A stretch of 6,356 bases of DNA, taken from an uncultured Oscillibacter sp. Its GTDB lineage: Bacteria > Bacillota > Clostridia > Oscillospirales > Oscillospiraceae. The position numbers and the translations under genes are program-made. Under the pieces are notes generated by a model. The model worked only from the letters and a program-made list of their open reading frames with translations. It made no database searches and had not been told where the DNA came from. Positions 1 through 5,569 of this stretch are shown here, piece by piece (within the stretch, counting starts at the first letter, position 1; the number at the start of each line of letters is the position of its first letter). Location: contig CAJUBX010000096.1 in assembly GCA_910585165.1 (NCBI GenBank), forward strand, positions 1-6,356, given 5' to 3'.

Positions 1-278
1 AGTACGATATTCGCAGTTGGTCGCCGGGACGGGAGAAGTGCGGCAAGGGCATTACGCTGACGAAAGAGGAAGCGAAAGCCCTTTTTATGGCCTTTCTAAA
101 CGGGTGTAAGGCTGCGGATTTCTTCCAGGCGATTATAAGCCGCCTCCCCGGGCCCTGTCAACGAAGGCCCGCCCCCCGGAGCTTTCATGCCCTTTCCCGA
201 AGCGATTTTTTGCGGGGCCGAAATGACCGGAGGCCATTGACAAAAGGGCGCTCCGGCCTCTATAATAAAAATAGCTGA
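1..278 (+). CDS. PC4/YdbC-like ssDNA-binding protein, C-terminal end (partial, unusual tail)
   Basis: The frame is open from the left edge (first full codon at base 3) to a TGA at 276-278. Its first residues, YDIRSWSPGREKCGKGITLT followed by KEEAKAL, match as I remember it the conserved end of the YdbC/PC4 (transcriptional coactivator p15) family. Those are small proteins that bind single-stranded DNA with a beta-sheet plus C-terminal helix. In Firmicutes they usually stop about ten residues after the KEEAKAL-like helix. Here the frame continues for over 60 further codons rich in Arg, Pro and Ser that resemble nothing I know, and it overlaps the next gene's promoter. Either the tail is a genuine lineage-specific extension or the true end lies near base 97-109, reached by a frameshift around the T5 run at 82-86. 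The N-terminus lies outside the window. The family call is fairly safe; the 3' boundary is not. Confidence 0.6.
   Translation, partial: YDIRSWSPGREKCGKGITLTKEEAKALFMAFLNGCKAADFFQAIISRLPGPCQRRPAPRSFHALSRSDFLRGRNDRRPLTKGRSGLYNKNS
237..266 (+). promoter_or_regulatory. Sigma-A-type promoter of the chemoreceptor gene
   Basis: TTGACA at 237-242 and TATAAT at 261-266 are both perfect consensus, separated by 18 bp. Transcription should start near 273, giving a leader of about 54 nt before the ATG at 327. A small GCCGG/CCGGC hairpin (287-291 with 298-302) lies in this leader. Inverted repeats overlap the promoter: CCGGAG 227-232 with CTCCGG 251-256, and GAGGCC 230-235 with GGCCTC 255-260. They could be a repressor site but are short and GC-rich, so chance is possible. 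No sigma-D (flagellar) type promoter was seen. Confidence 0.85.
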
Positions 279-326
279 AATTGGGAGCCGGCGGCGTCCG
301 GCCATCAAAAACAGGAGTGGAGAGAG

Positions 327-2291
327 ATGAACAGTATCCGAAAAAAGATCACGGTGTGCCTGATGGCGACGGTCCTGACCGCGTTGTTCGCGGTGGGAGC
401 GGCCAGCATTGGCCTGAATTACCGGAGCACCATCGCTACGGTGGATCAGATGATGAGCGAGACCGCCGTCCTGGCGGCAGAGCGCATTGAGGAGGAGCTG
501 AATGCATACAAAAACGTAGCCATGGATACGGGCCGCATCACCCAGCTGTCCACCTCCTTCACAACGGTGGAGGAAAAGAGGGCCATTATTGACGAGCGCG
601 TCAGCCTCCACGGCTTTCAGCGGGGCAACGTGATCGGTCTGGACGGCATCAGCATTTTCGACGGCAAGGACTATTCCGACCGGGAGTATGTCCAGCAGGC
701 CATGAAGGGAAATGTCTACGTCTCCCAGCCCCTGGTCAGCAAGATTACGGGCGAGCTGTCCATTATGGTGGCCGCGCCCTTGTACTCCACCCGGGGCTTG
801 ATCGCGGGCGTGGTCTACTTCGTTCCGCCGGAGACCTTCCTGAACGACATCGTGTCCTCCATTAAGATCAGCGAGAACAGCCGGGCCTACATGATCAACA
901 AGGGCGGAGACACCATTGCCGACGTCACCCTGGAGACCATCACCACCCAGAACATCGAACGGGAGGCCCAGAGCGATTCCTCCTTGAAGCAGCTGGCCGC
1001 CATTCACGCGGAGATGCGGCAGGGGAAGGTGGGTTTCGGCAGCTTCCGCGACACGGACGGCCCCCGCTTTGCGGCTTATGCCCCGGTGGGCGGCACCGAC
1101 GGCTGGAGCGTGGCCGTCACCGCCATGAAGAAAGACTATCTGGCGGATACATACTTCGGCATGCTTATCAACGTGCTGGTGATTGCTGCCTCGATTCTTG
1201 CCTCCATTGTGGTGGCCCTGAAGCTGTCCAGCAACATCAGCGAGCCCATGCGGGCCTGCGCCCAGCGGATGAAGCTGCTGGTGGAGGGAGACCTGAAGTC
1301 CCCCGTTCCCCAGACGAAGGGACGGGACGAGACGGCGGAGCTGACCCGCTCCACGGCGGAAATGGTAGCGGGCCTGAATACCATTATTGACGACATCAGC
1401 TATCTCCTCACGGAGATGGCCAATCAAAACCTGGATATCCGCTCCTCCCACAGGGAGGCTTATGTGGGGAACTTCCAGAATATTTTGCAGTCTATGCGGA
1501 CGCTGAAGGTGGAGCTCAGCGGCACCATGCGCCAGATTAACGCCTCCGCCGGGCAGGTGTCTTCCGCCAGCAACCAGGTGTCCATGGGCGCGCAGACTCT
1601 GAGCCAGGGCTCCATGACCCAGGCCAGCTCCGTGGAGGAGCTGGCGGCTACGATTACGGAAATCTCCGACAGCGCCAGGAAGACCTCTGCCGCCGCCGAG
1701 GAGGCGGGGCGTTTCGTGAACGAGGCCGGCGGGCACTTGGGGGTCAGCGTAGAGCACGTCAAAGAGCTCAACGCCGCCATGGAGAAAATTTCCGCCTCCT
1801 CCGAGGAGATTTCCAAAATCATCGCCACCATTGAAAACATCGCCTTCCAGACCAACATTCTGGCGCTGAACGCCGCCGTGGAAGCCGCCCGGGCGGGCTC
1901 CGCCGGGAAGGGCTTTGCCGTGGTGGCCGACGAGGTGCGGAATCTGGCCACCAAGTCCGATCAGGCTGCCAAGGCCACCAAGGAGCTGATCGAAAGCTCC
2001 ATTGCCGCCGTCACCGAGGGAAGCCAGGCGGTGGAACGGGTCACCGAGTCTCTGGAGAAGACCAGCGTTTCCGCAGGCCATGTGACGGCTCAGATGGATA
2101 TTGTGGTGTCGGCGGTGGAGAGCCAAACTGCTTCCATCGCCCAGGTGACCGAGGGCGTTGACCAGATTTCCTCCGTGGTCCAGACCAACAGCGCCACCGC
2201 CCAGGAAAGCGCCGCCGCCAGCGAGGAGCTGTCCGCCGAGGCGGCCAGCCTGAAGCAGCTAGTGGACCGGTTCACCCTTGCCCGGGACTGA
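327..2291 (+). CDS. Methyl-accepting chemotaxis protein (dCache-HAMP-MCP signal domain)
   Basis: A transmembrane chemoreceptor of 654 residues that should relay ligand binding to the CheA-CheW kinase complex at the inner face of the membrane. TM1 lies at about 8-31. The extracellular region at about 35-270 looks like a double Cache domain, with the DGKDYSDREY...VSQPLVSKITGE stretch at 112-143 typical of that fold. TM2 is at about 277-298 and HAMP at about 299-352. A second HAMP-like stretch (about 353-405, containing ISYLLTEMANQNLDI) leads into the coiled-coil signalling domain. The hairpin tip is recognisable at about 502-541 (IENIAFQTNILALNAAVEAA, then GKGFAVVADEVRNLA). There is no C-terminal NWETF-like tether for CheR/CheB; the protein ends VDRFTLARD. 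The ATG at 327 follows AGGAG (313-317) by 9 nt. The gene has its own promoter and terminator, so it is monocistronic. The ligand cannot be read from the sequence: the R-x-W-Y signature of amino-acid-binding dCache domains is not evident. Confidence 0.95.
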   Translation: MNSIRKKITVCLMATVLTALFAVGAASIGLNYRSTIATVDQMMSETAVLAAERIEEELNAYKNVAMDTGRITQLSTSFTTVEEKRAIIDERVSLHGFQRGNVIGLDGISIFDGKDYSDREYVQQAMKGNVYVSQPLVSKITGELSIMVAAPLYSTRGLIAGVVYFVPPETFLNDIVSSIKISENSRAYMINKGGDTIADVTLETITTQNIEREAQSDSSLKQLAAIHAEMRQGKVGFGSFRDTDGPRFAAYAPVGGTDGWSVAVTAMKKDYLADTYFGMLINVLVIAASILASIVVALKLSSNISEPMRACAQRMKLLVEGDLKSPVPQTKGRDETAELTRSTAEMVAGLNTIIDDISYLLTEMANQNLDIRSSHREAYVGNFQNILQSMRTLKVELSGTMRQINASAGQVSSASNQVSMGAQTLSQGSMTQASSVEELAATITEISDSARKTSAAAEEAGRFVNEAGGHLGVSVEHVKELNAAMEKISASSEEISKIIATIENIAFQTNILALNAAVEAARAGSAGKGFAVVADEVRNLATKSDQAAKATKELIESSIAAVTEGSQAVERVTESLEKTSVSAGHVTAQMDIVVSAVESQTASIAQVTEGVDQISSVVQTNSATAQESAAASEELSAEAASLKQLVDRFTLARD

Positions 2292-2324
2292 AAAAAGACG
2301 CGTCAAGCGGGAATAAGCGGACAA

Positions 2325-2361
2325 AAGGGCCCTGCGGCGCGGCCGCAGGGCCTTCTTTTTT
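2325..2361 (+). terminator. Intrinsic terminator of the chemoreceptor gene
   Basis: A perfect 11-bp GC-rich stem (GGCCCTGCGGC at 2328-2338 with GCCGCAGGGCC at 2342-2352) closes a GCG loop and is followed by TTCTTTTTT (2353-2361). It lies 36 nt after the chemoreceptor stop. It should insulate the downstream transporter from chemoreceptor transcription. Confidence 0.93.
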
Positions 2362-2376
2362 GTGGAGCATCCCCGA

Positions 2377-2430
2377 AAATACGGCAAATACAGAAAATAT
2401 AGTTGACAAAATCAGGATTTTTGCTACAAT
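2377..2430 (+). promoter_or_regulatory. Strong sigma-A promoter of the transporter operon, with UP-like element
   Basis: TTGACA (2403-2408) is perfect and is followed after 16 bp by TACAAT (2425-2430), one mismatch from consensus. TG at 2422-2423 gives an extended -10 (TGCTACAAT). The predicted start is near 2437, about 97 nt before the ATG at 2534. Just upstream, three AAATA[C/T] copies spaced 9 bp apart (2377, 2386, 2395) occupy roughly -60 to -37, the position of an UP element. The combination predicts high basal activity, as expected for an abundant binding protein. Confidence 0.85.
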
Positions 2431-2441
2431 AGATAGCGTTC

Positions 2442-2462
2442 AAAAGGCGTACGCCTTTTTTT
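2442..2462 (+). promoter_or_regulatory. 18-bp perfect palindrome with T7 tail in the leader (operator or attenuator)
   Basis: AAAAGGCGT (2442-2450) and ACGCCTTTT (2451-2459) form a perfect 18-bp palindrome about 5 to 22 nt after the predicted transcription start. The T run continues to 2462 (seven T in all, 2456-2462). As DNA it has the size and position of an operator for a dimeric repressor. As RNA it can fold into AAAAGGC-GTAC-GCCUUUU plus U-tract, a weak terminator-like hairpin with only three G-C pairs in the stem. Both readings fit; the symmetry itself is directly visible. Confidence 0.6.
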
Positions 2463-2486
2463 CATGGTTTGCAGACAAACCATGAA
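2461..2486 (+). promoter_or_regulatory. 11-bp leader hairpin before the lipoprotein gene
   Basis: TTCATGGTTTG (2461-2471), loop CAGA, and CAAACCATGAA (2476-2486) form a perfect 11-bp stem. Its first two U residues are the last two of the T7 run of the preceding palindrome, so the two structures overlap and partly compete. Its 3' arm CAAACC (2476-2481) can instead pair with GGTTTG at 2526-2531, which overlaps the Shine-Dalgarno GGAGG (2523-2527). That suggests possible translational control. I do not recognise a known riboswitch class here. Confidence 0.6.
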
Positions 2487-2533
2487 GAGGGCTGTATTCG
2501 CCTGGAAAACACAAAAATTTTTGGAGGTTTGCA

Positions 2534-3823
2534 ATGAAGAAGTTTTTCAGCATGCTGCTGGCGCTCGCAATGCTTCTGGCGCTTGCGGGCTGCGGCGGCA
2601 ACGACGCTCCTGCGCAGAATCAGGGCGGCTCCTCTGACGCTGGCCAGACGCAGCAGGGCGGGGACGCCGGAGACGCCGGGGATACCGCCGCCAGCCTTGA
2701 GGACGGCATCGGCGACTATCACATCGGCATTGTCACCGGCTCCGTCTCCCAGTCCGAGGACGACCGCCGGGGCGCCGAGGCGTTCCAGGCCAAGTACGGC
2801 GAGGATAAGGTCACGCTGGCCATCTATCCCGACAACTTTACCGAGGAGCTGGAGACCACGATTCAGACCATCGTCAACATGTCCGACGATCCTCTGATGA
2901 AGGCCGTTATCGTCAACCAGTCCATCCCTGGCACCACCGAGGCGTTCCGCCAGATCAAGGAGCGCCGCCCCGACATCCTCTGCATCGCCGGCGAGGCCCA
3001 CGAGGATCTGCCCGAGATCGGTTCTGCCGCCGACCTGGTCTGCAACAACGACTTCGTCTCCCGCGGCTATCTGATCATCCGCACCGCTCATGAGCTGGGC
3101 GCGGATACCTTCGTCCACATCTCCTTCCCCCGCCACATGGCGTATGAGACCATGAGCCGCCGTGTGGCCGTCATGGAGGAGGCCTGCAAGGAGTTCGGAA
3201 TGGAGTTCGTCCTGGAGACCGCTCCCGACCCGACTTCCGACGTGGGCATCCCCGGCGCCCAGGCTTATATTCTGGAGAACGTCCCCGCCTGGGTCCAGAA
3301 GTACGGTGAGAACGCCGCCTACTTCTGCACCAACGACGCTCACACCGAGCCCCTGCTCAAGCAGCTGGTTGAGTACGGCGGCTACTTCATCGAGGCCGAC
3401 CTGCCCTCTCCTCTGATGGGCTATCCCGGCGCTCTGGGCCTGGACCTCACTGAGGAGGCCGGAGACTTTGAGAAGATTCTGGCCAAGGTTGAGTCCGCCC
3501 TGGTGGAAAAGGGTGCCGCCGACCGCTTCGGCACCTGGGCTTACTCCTATGGCTACACCCTGTCCGCCGGCCTTGCCGAGCACGCCAAGAACGTCATCAA
3601 CGGCGTCACCGAAATCACCGACATGGACGCTGTGGCCGCCGCTCTGAACGTTTACTCTCCCAAGGCCCAGTGGAACGGCGCGGGCTACACCAACGCCACC
3701 ACCGGAGTCAAGAGCGACAACGTGTTCCTCATCTATCAGGATACCTATATCATGGGTAATCCCGGCCGCTTCATGGGCAACGCCGACGTGGAGATTCCCG
3801 AGAAGTACTACACCGTCAGCTGA
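2534..3823 (+). CDS. DUF3798-type lipoprotein, candidate solute-binding protein of the ABC importer
   Basis: This 429-residue protein is probably anchored to the outer face of the cytoplasmic membrane, where it would capture the ligand for the importer encoded downstream. It has a basic start (MKK), a hydrophobic core and a lipobox LAGC with the lipidated Cys at 20. A flexible linker rich in Gly, Asp, Gln and Ala follows (about 21-57). The folded part begins near 61 with DYHIGIVTGSVSQSEDD, and other landmarks are YPDNF (98-102), FVHISFPRHM (193-202), APDPTSDVG (230-238) and PSPLMGYPGALGL (291-303). I recall these as hallmarks of the DUF3798 family, which has a periplasmic-binding-protein-like fold and no established ligand. 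The GGAGG at 2523-2527 sits 6 nt before the ATG. Arg codons are almost all CGC (10 of 12), unlike the neighbouring genes, which suggests high expression. The gene's place before an ATPase and permease supports a binding-protein role; the substrate is unknown. Confidence 0.85.
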   Translation: MKKFFSMLLALAMLLALAGCGGNDAPAQNQGGSSDAGQTQQGGDAGDAGDTAASLEDGIGDYHIGIVTGSVSQSEDDRRGAEAFQAKYGEDKVTLAIYPDNFTEELETTIQTIVNMSDDPLMKAVIVNQSIPGTTEAFRQIKERRPDILCIAGEAHEDLPEIGSAADLVCNNDFVSRGYLIIRTAHELGADTFVHISFPRHMAYETMSRRVAVMEEACKEFGMEFVLETAPDPTSDVGIPGAQAYILENVPAWVQKYGENAAYFCTNDAHTEPLLKQLVEYGGYFIEADLPSPLMGYPGALGLDLTEEAGDFEKILAKVESALVEKGAADRFGTWAYSYGYTLSAGLAEHAKNVINGVTEITDMDAVAAALNVYSPKAQWNGAGYTNATTGVKSDNVFLIYQDTYIMGNPGRFMGNADVEIPEKYYTVS

Positions 3824-3848
3824 GCCGGTTTTTGAATCGTTTACCGCA

Positions 3849-3876
3849 CGGGGAGGAGGACCTGTCCTCCTCCCCG
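3849..3876 (+). other. 12-bp intercistronic hairpin without U-tract
   Basis: CGGGGAGGAGGA (3849-3860), loop CCTG, and TCCTCCTCCCCG (3865-3876) form a very stable perfect stem 26 nt after the lipoprotein stop. No T run follows (the next bases are CGCTGGCTTTCA), so it is unlikely to be an efficient intrinsic terminator. A likely role is blocking 3' exonuclease decay or causing partial termination. Either would let the lipoprotein message accumulate over that of the ATPase and permease. Confidence 0.75.
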
Positions 3877-3916
3877 CGCTGGCTTTCACTTGAGGGCGGC
3901 AAAAGTCCCCGCCCGG

Positions 3917-3941
3917 GCGCTCCGGCCCCGCGCGGGAGCGC
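3917..3941 (+). other. Second, weaker intercistronic inverted repeat
   Basis: GCGCTCC (3917-3923) and GGAGCGC (3935-3941) can form a 7-bp stem with an 11-nt GC-rich loop, 27 nt before the ATPase start. It has no following T run and sits in very GC-rich DNA, so it could be incidental. No second promoter was recognised in the 145-bp gap between the lipoprotein and ATPase genes. Confidence 0.4.
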
Positions 3942-3968
3942 GCGGAACAAATGAGATAGGGTGGATGT

Positions 3969-5558
3969 ATGACAAACAACGTGAACCCCTTGCTGCAAAT
4001 GCAGAATATCAAAAAGGACTTCTTTGGAAACCAGGTCCTCACCGACATCAACTTTACCCTGGGTGAGGGTGAGGTTTTGGGCCTGTGCGGCGAGAACGGC
4101 GCAGGCAAGAGCACGCTTATGAAAATCCTGTTCGGCATGGACGTCATCCGGGAGACCGGAGGCTACAGCGGCGACATCCTGATTGACGGGAAAAAAGTTG
4201 AGTTCAACACTCCCTTTGACGCGCTGGAGGCGGGCATCGGCATGGTGCATCAGGAGTTCTCCCTGATTCCCGGCTTCACCGCCACCGAAAATATCCTCCT
4301 GAACCGGGAGCCCTGCAAGAAGAATATTGTTTCAGAGGTGTTCGGCGACCGTCTGAACACTCTGGATTATAAAGAGATGGACCGGCGCTCCGCCGCCGCC
4401 ATTGACAAGATGGGCGTCGCCATCGACGCTGAAATGGTTATCAGCGATATGCCCGTGGGCCACAAGCAGTTCACGGAAATCGCCCGGGAGCTGAGCAAGG
4501 ACCAGCTGAAGCTCCTGATTTTGGACGAGCCCACCGCCGTGCTGACGGAAAAGGAGGCGGAGGCCCTGCTGTCATCCATTCGGAACATGGCTGCCCGGGG
4601 TATTTCCGTCATTTTCATCACCCACCGCCTCCATGAGATTCTGGCGGTGTGCGATAAAGTGGTGGTCATGCGGGACGGCTTTGTGGTCCGGGATGTTCCT
4701 ACCAAGGAGACCAGCGTGGAGGACATCACCAAGTGGATGGTGGGCCGGGACGTGCAAAGCTCCGTCCGGGGAGAGGCCCGCTCCAACGACGGGGCCCGGA
4801 CCATCATGTCCATACAGAACCTGTGGGTGGACATGCCCGGCGAGACGGTGCGTAACGTCACCTTGGATATCAAGGAAGGTGAAATTCTCGGCATCGGCGG
4901 CCTGGCGGGCCAGGGCAAACTGGGGATTCCCAACGGCGTGATGGGCCTTTATGAGGCCGGAGGCCGGGTGGAATTCAACGGCCGGGAGATTCCCCTGAAC
5001 AATCCGCGGAAATGCCTGGACTCCTCGTTGGCCTTCGTGTCGGAAGACCGGCGGGAGGTGGGCCTGCTGCTGGACGAGAGCCTGGAGTGGAACGTGGCCT
5101 TTCCCGCCATGCAGATTCAGGAAAAGTTCCTGAAAAAGCTGCTGGGCGGCCTTATCAAGTGGCGGGACGAGAAGGGCATCCATGAGGTGACTGAAAAGTA
5201 TATCGGCGAGCTGCAAATCAAGTGCACCAGCTCTAAACAGAAGGCCAAGGAACTCTCCGGCGGCAACCAGCAGAAGGTATGCCTTGCCAAGGCCTTCGCC
5301 CTGGAGCCCAAGTTCCTCTTTGTGTCGGAGCCCACCCGGGGCATCGACGTGGGCGCGAAGGCCCTGGTGCTGGAGGCGCTGAAGCAGTTCAACCGGGAGA
5401 GCGGCGTCACCGTCGTGATGATCTCCTCCGAGCTGGAGGAGTTGCGGCAGACCTGTGACCGCATTGCCATCGTCTCCGGCGGACAGGTGGCGGGCATCCT
5501 GCCCGCAGAGGCGTCCTCCGAGGAGTTCGGCATGCTGATGGTCAGCAAGGTCAAGTGA
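3969..5558 (+). CDS. Tandem ATP-binding subunit of a sugar/nucleoside-type ABC importer (RbsA class)
   Basis: This 529-residue cytoplasmic ATPase carries two nucleotide-binding domains in one chain, the usual arrangement and length of RbsA/MglA-class proteins. Domain 1 (about 8-260) has Walker A GENGAGKST (41-49), Q-loop HQEF (94-97), a divergent signature MPVGHKQ (161-167), Walker B LLILDEPT (182-189) and switch His219. Domain 2 (about 279-525) has a P-loop GLAGQGKLG (311-319) lacking the usual Ser/Thr, an EDRR motif (359-362) and a canonical signature LSGGNQQ (429-435). Its Walker B is FVSEPTRGID (451-460), with Ser453 where Asp is usual, and it has no switch His (ISSE, 485-488). So one composite site is canonical and the other degenerate, as in this class generally. 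The start is preceded by a modest AGGGTGG site (3958-3964). The substrate cannot be deduced. Arg codons are mostly CGG (20 of 26), in contrast to the lipoprotein gene. Confidence 0.95.
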   Translation: MTNNVNPLLQMQNIKKDFFGNQVLTDINFTLGEGEVLGLCGENGAGKSTLMKILFGMDVIRETGGYSGDILIDGKKVEFNTPFDALEAGIGMVHQEFSLIPGFTATENILLNREPCKKNIVSEVFGDRLNTLDYKEMDRRSAAAIDKMGVAIDAEMVISDMPVGHKQFTEIARELSKDQLKLLILDEPTAVLTEKEAEALLSSIRNMAARGISVIFITHRLHEILAVCDKVVVMRDGFVVRDVPTKETSVEDITKWMVGRDVQSSVRGEARSNDGARTIMSIQNLWVDMPGETVRNVTLDIKEGEILGIGGLAGQGKLGIPNGVMGLYEAGGRVEFNGREIPLNNPRKCLDSSLAFVSEDRREVGLLLDESLEWNVAFPAMQIQEKFLKKLLGGLIKWRDEKGIHEVTEKYIGELQIKCTSSKQKAKELSGGNQQKVCLAKAFALEPKFLFVSEPTRGIDVGAKALVLEALKQFNRESGVTVVMISSELEELRQTCDRIAIVSGGQVAGILPAEASSEEFGMLMVSKVK

Positions 5559-5564
5559 GGAGGG
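5558..5564 (+). promoter_or_regulatory. Shine-Dalgarno of the permease, overlapping the ATPase stop
   Basis: AGGAGGG begins on the last base of the ATPase TGA (5556-5558) and ends 5 nt before the ATG at 5570. An ATG at 5565 is also present, but its frame closes after 19 codons. The site therefore decides the start at 5570 and implies translational coupling of ATPase and permease. Confidence 0.85.
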
Positions 5565-5569
5565 ATGAA

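Noticed and set aside
149..171. CGGGCC/GGCCCG inverted repeat as a terminator for the PC4-like gene
   Set aside because: Only 6 bp with an 11-nt loop and no T run after it, in GC-rich DNA. No convincing terminator is seen between that gene and the chemoreceptor promoter.
96..2126. A 676-codon open frame on the - strand opposite the chemoreceptor
   Set aside because: The product is rich in Gly, His, Leu and Arg without any recognisable domain, and the + strand frame is a textbook chemoreceptor. Strong third-position GC bias leaves the antisense frame open.
2462..4147. A 561-codon open frame on the - strand across the lipoprotein gene and the start of the ATPase gene
   Set aside because: It runs antisense through two well-supported genes, the 12-bp intergenic hairpin and part of the leader, with a low-complexity Gly/Val/Leu/Asp product. 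It is a codon-bias shadow.
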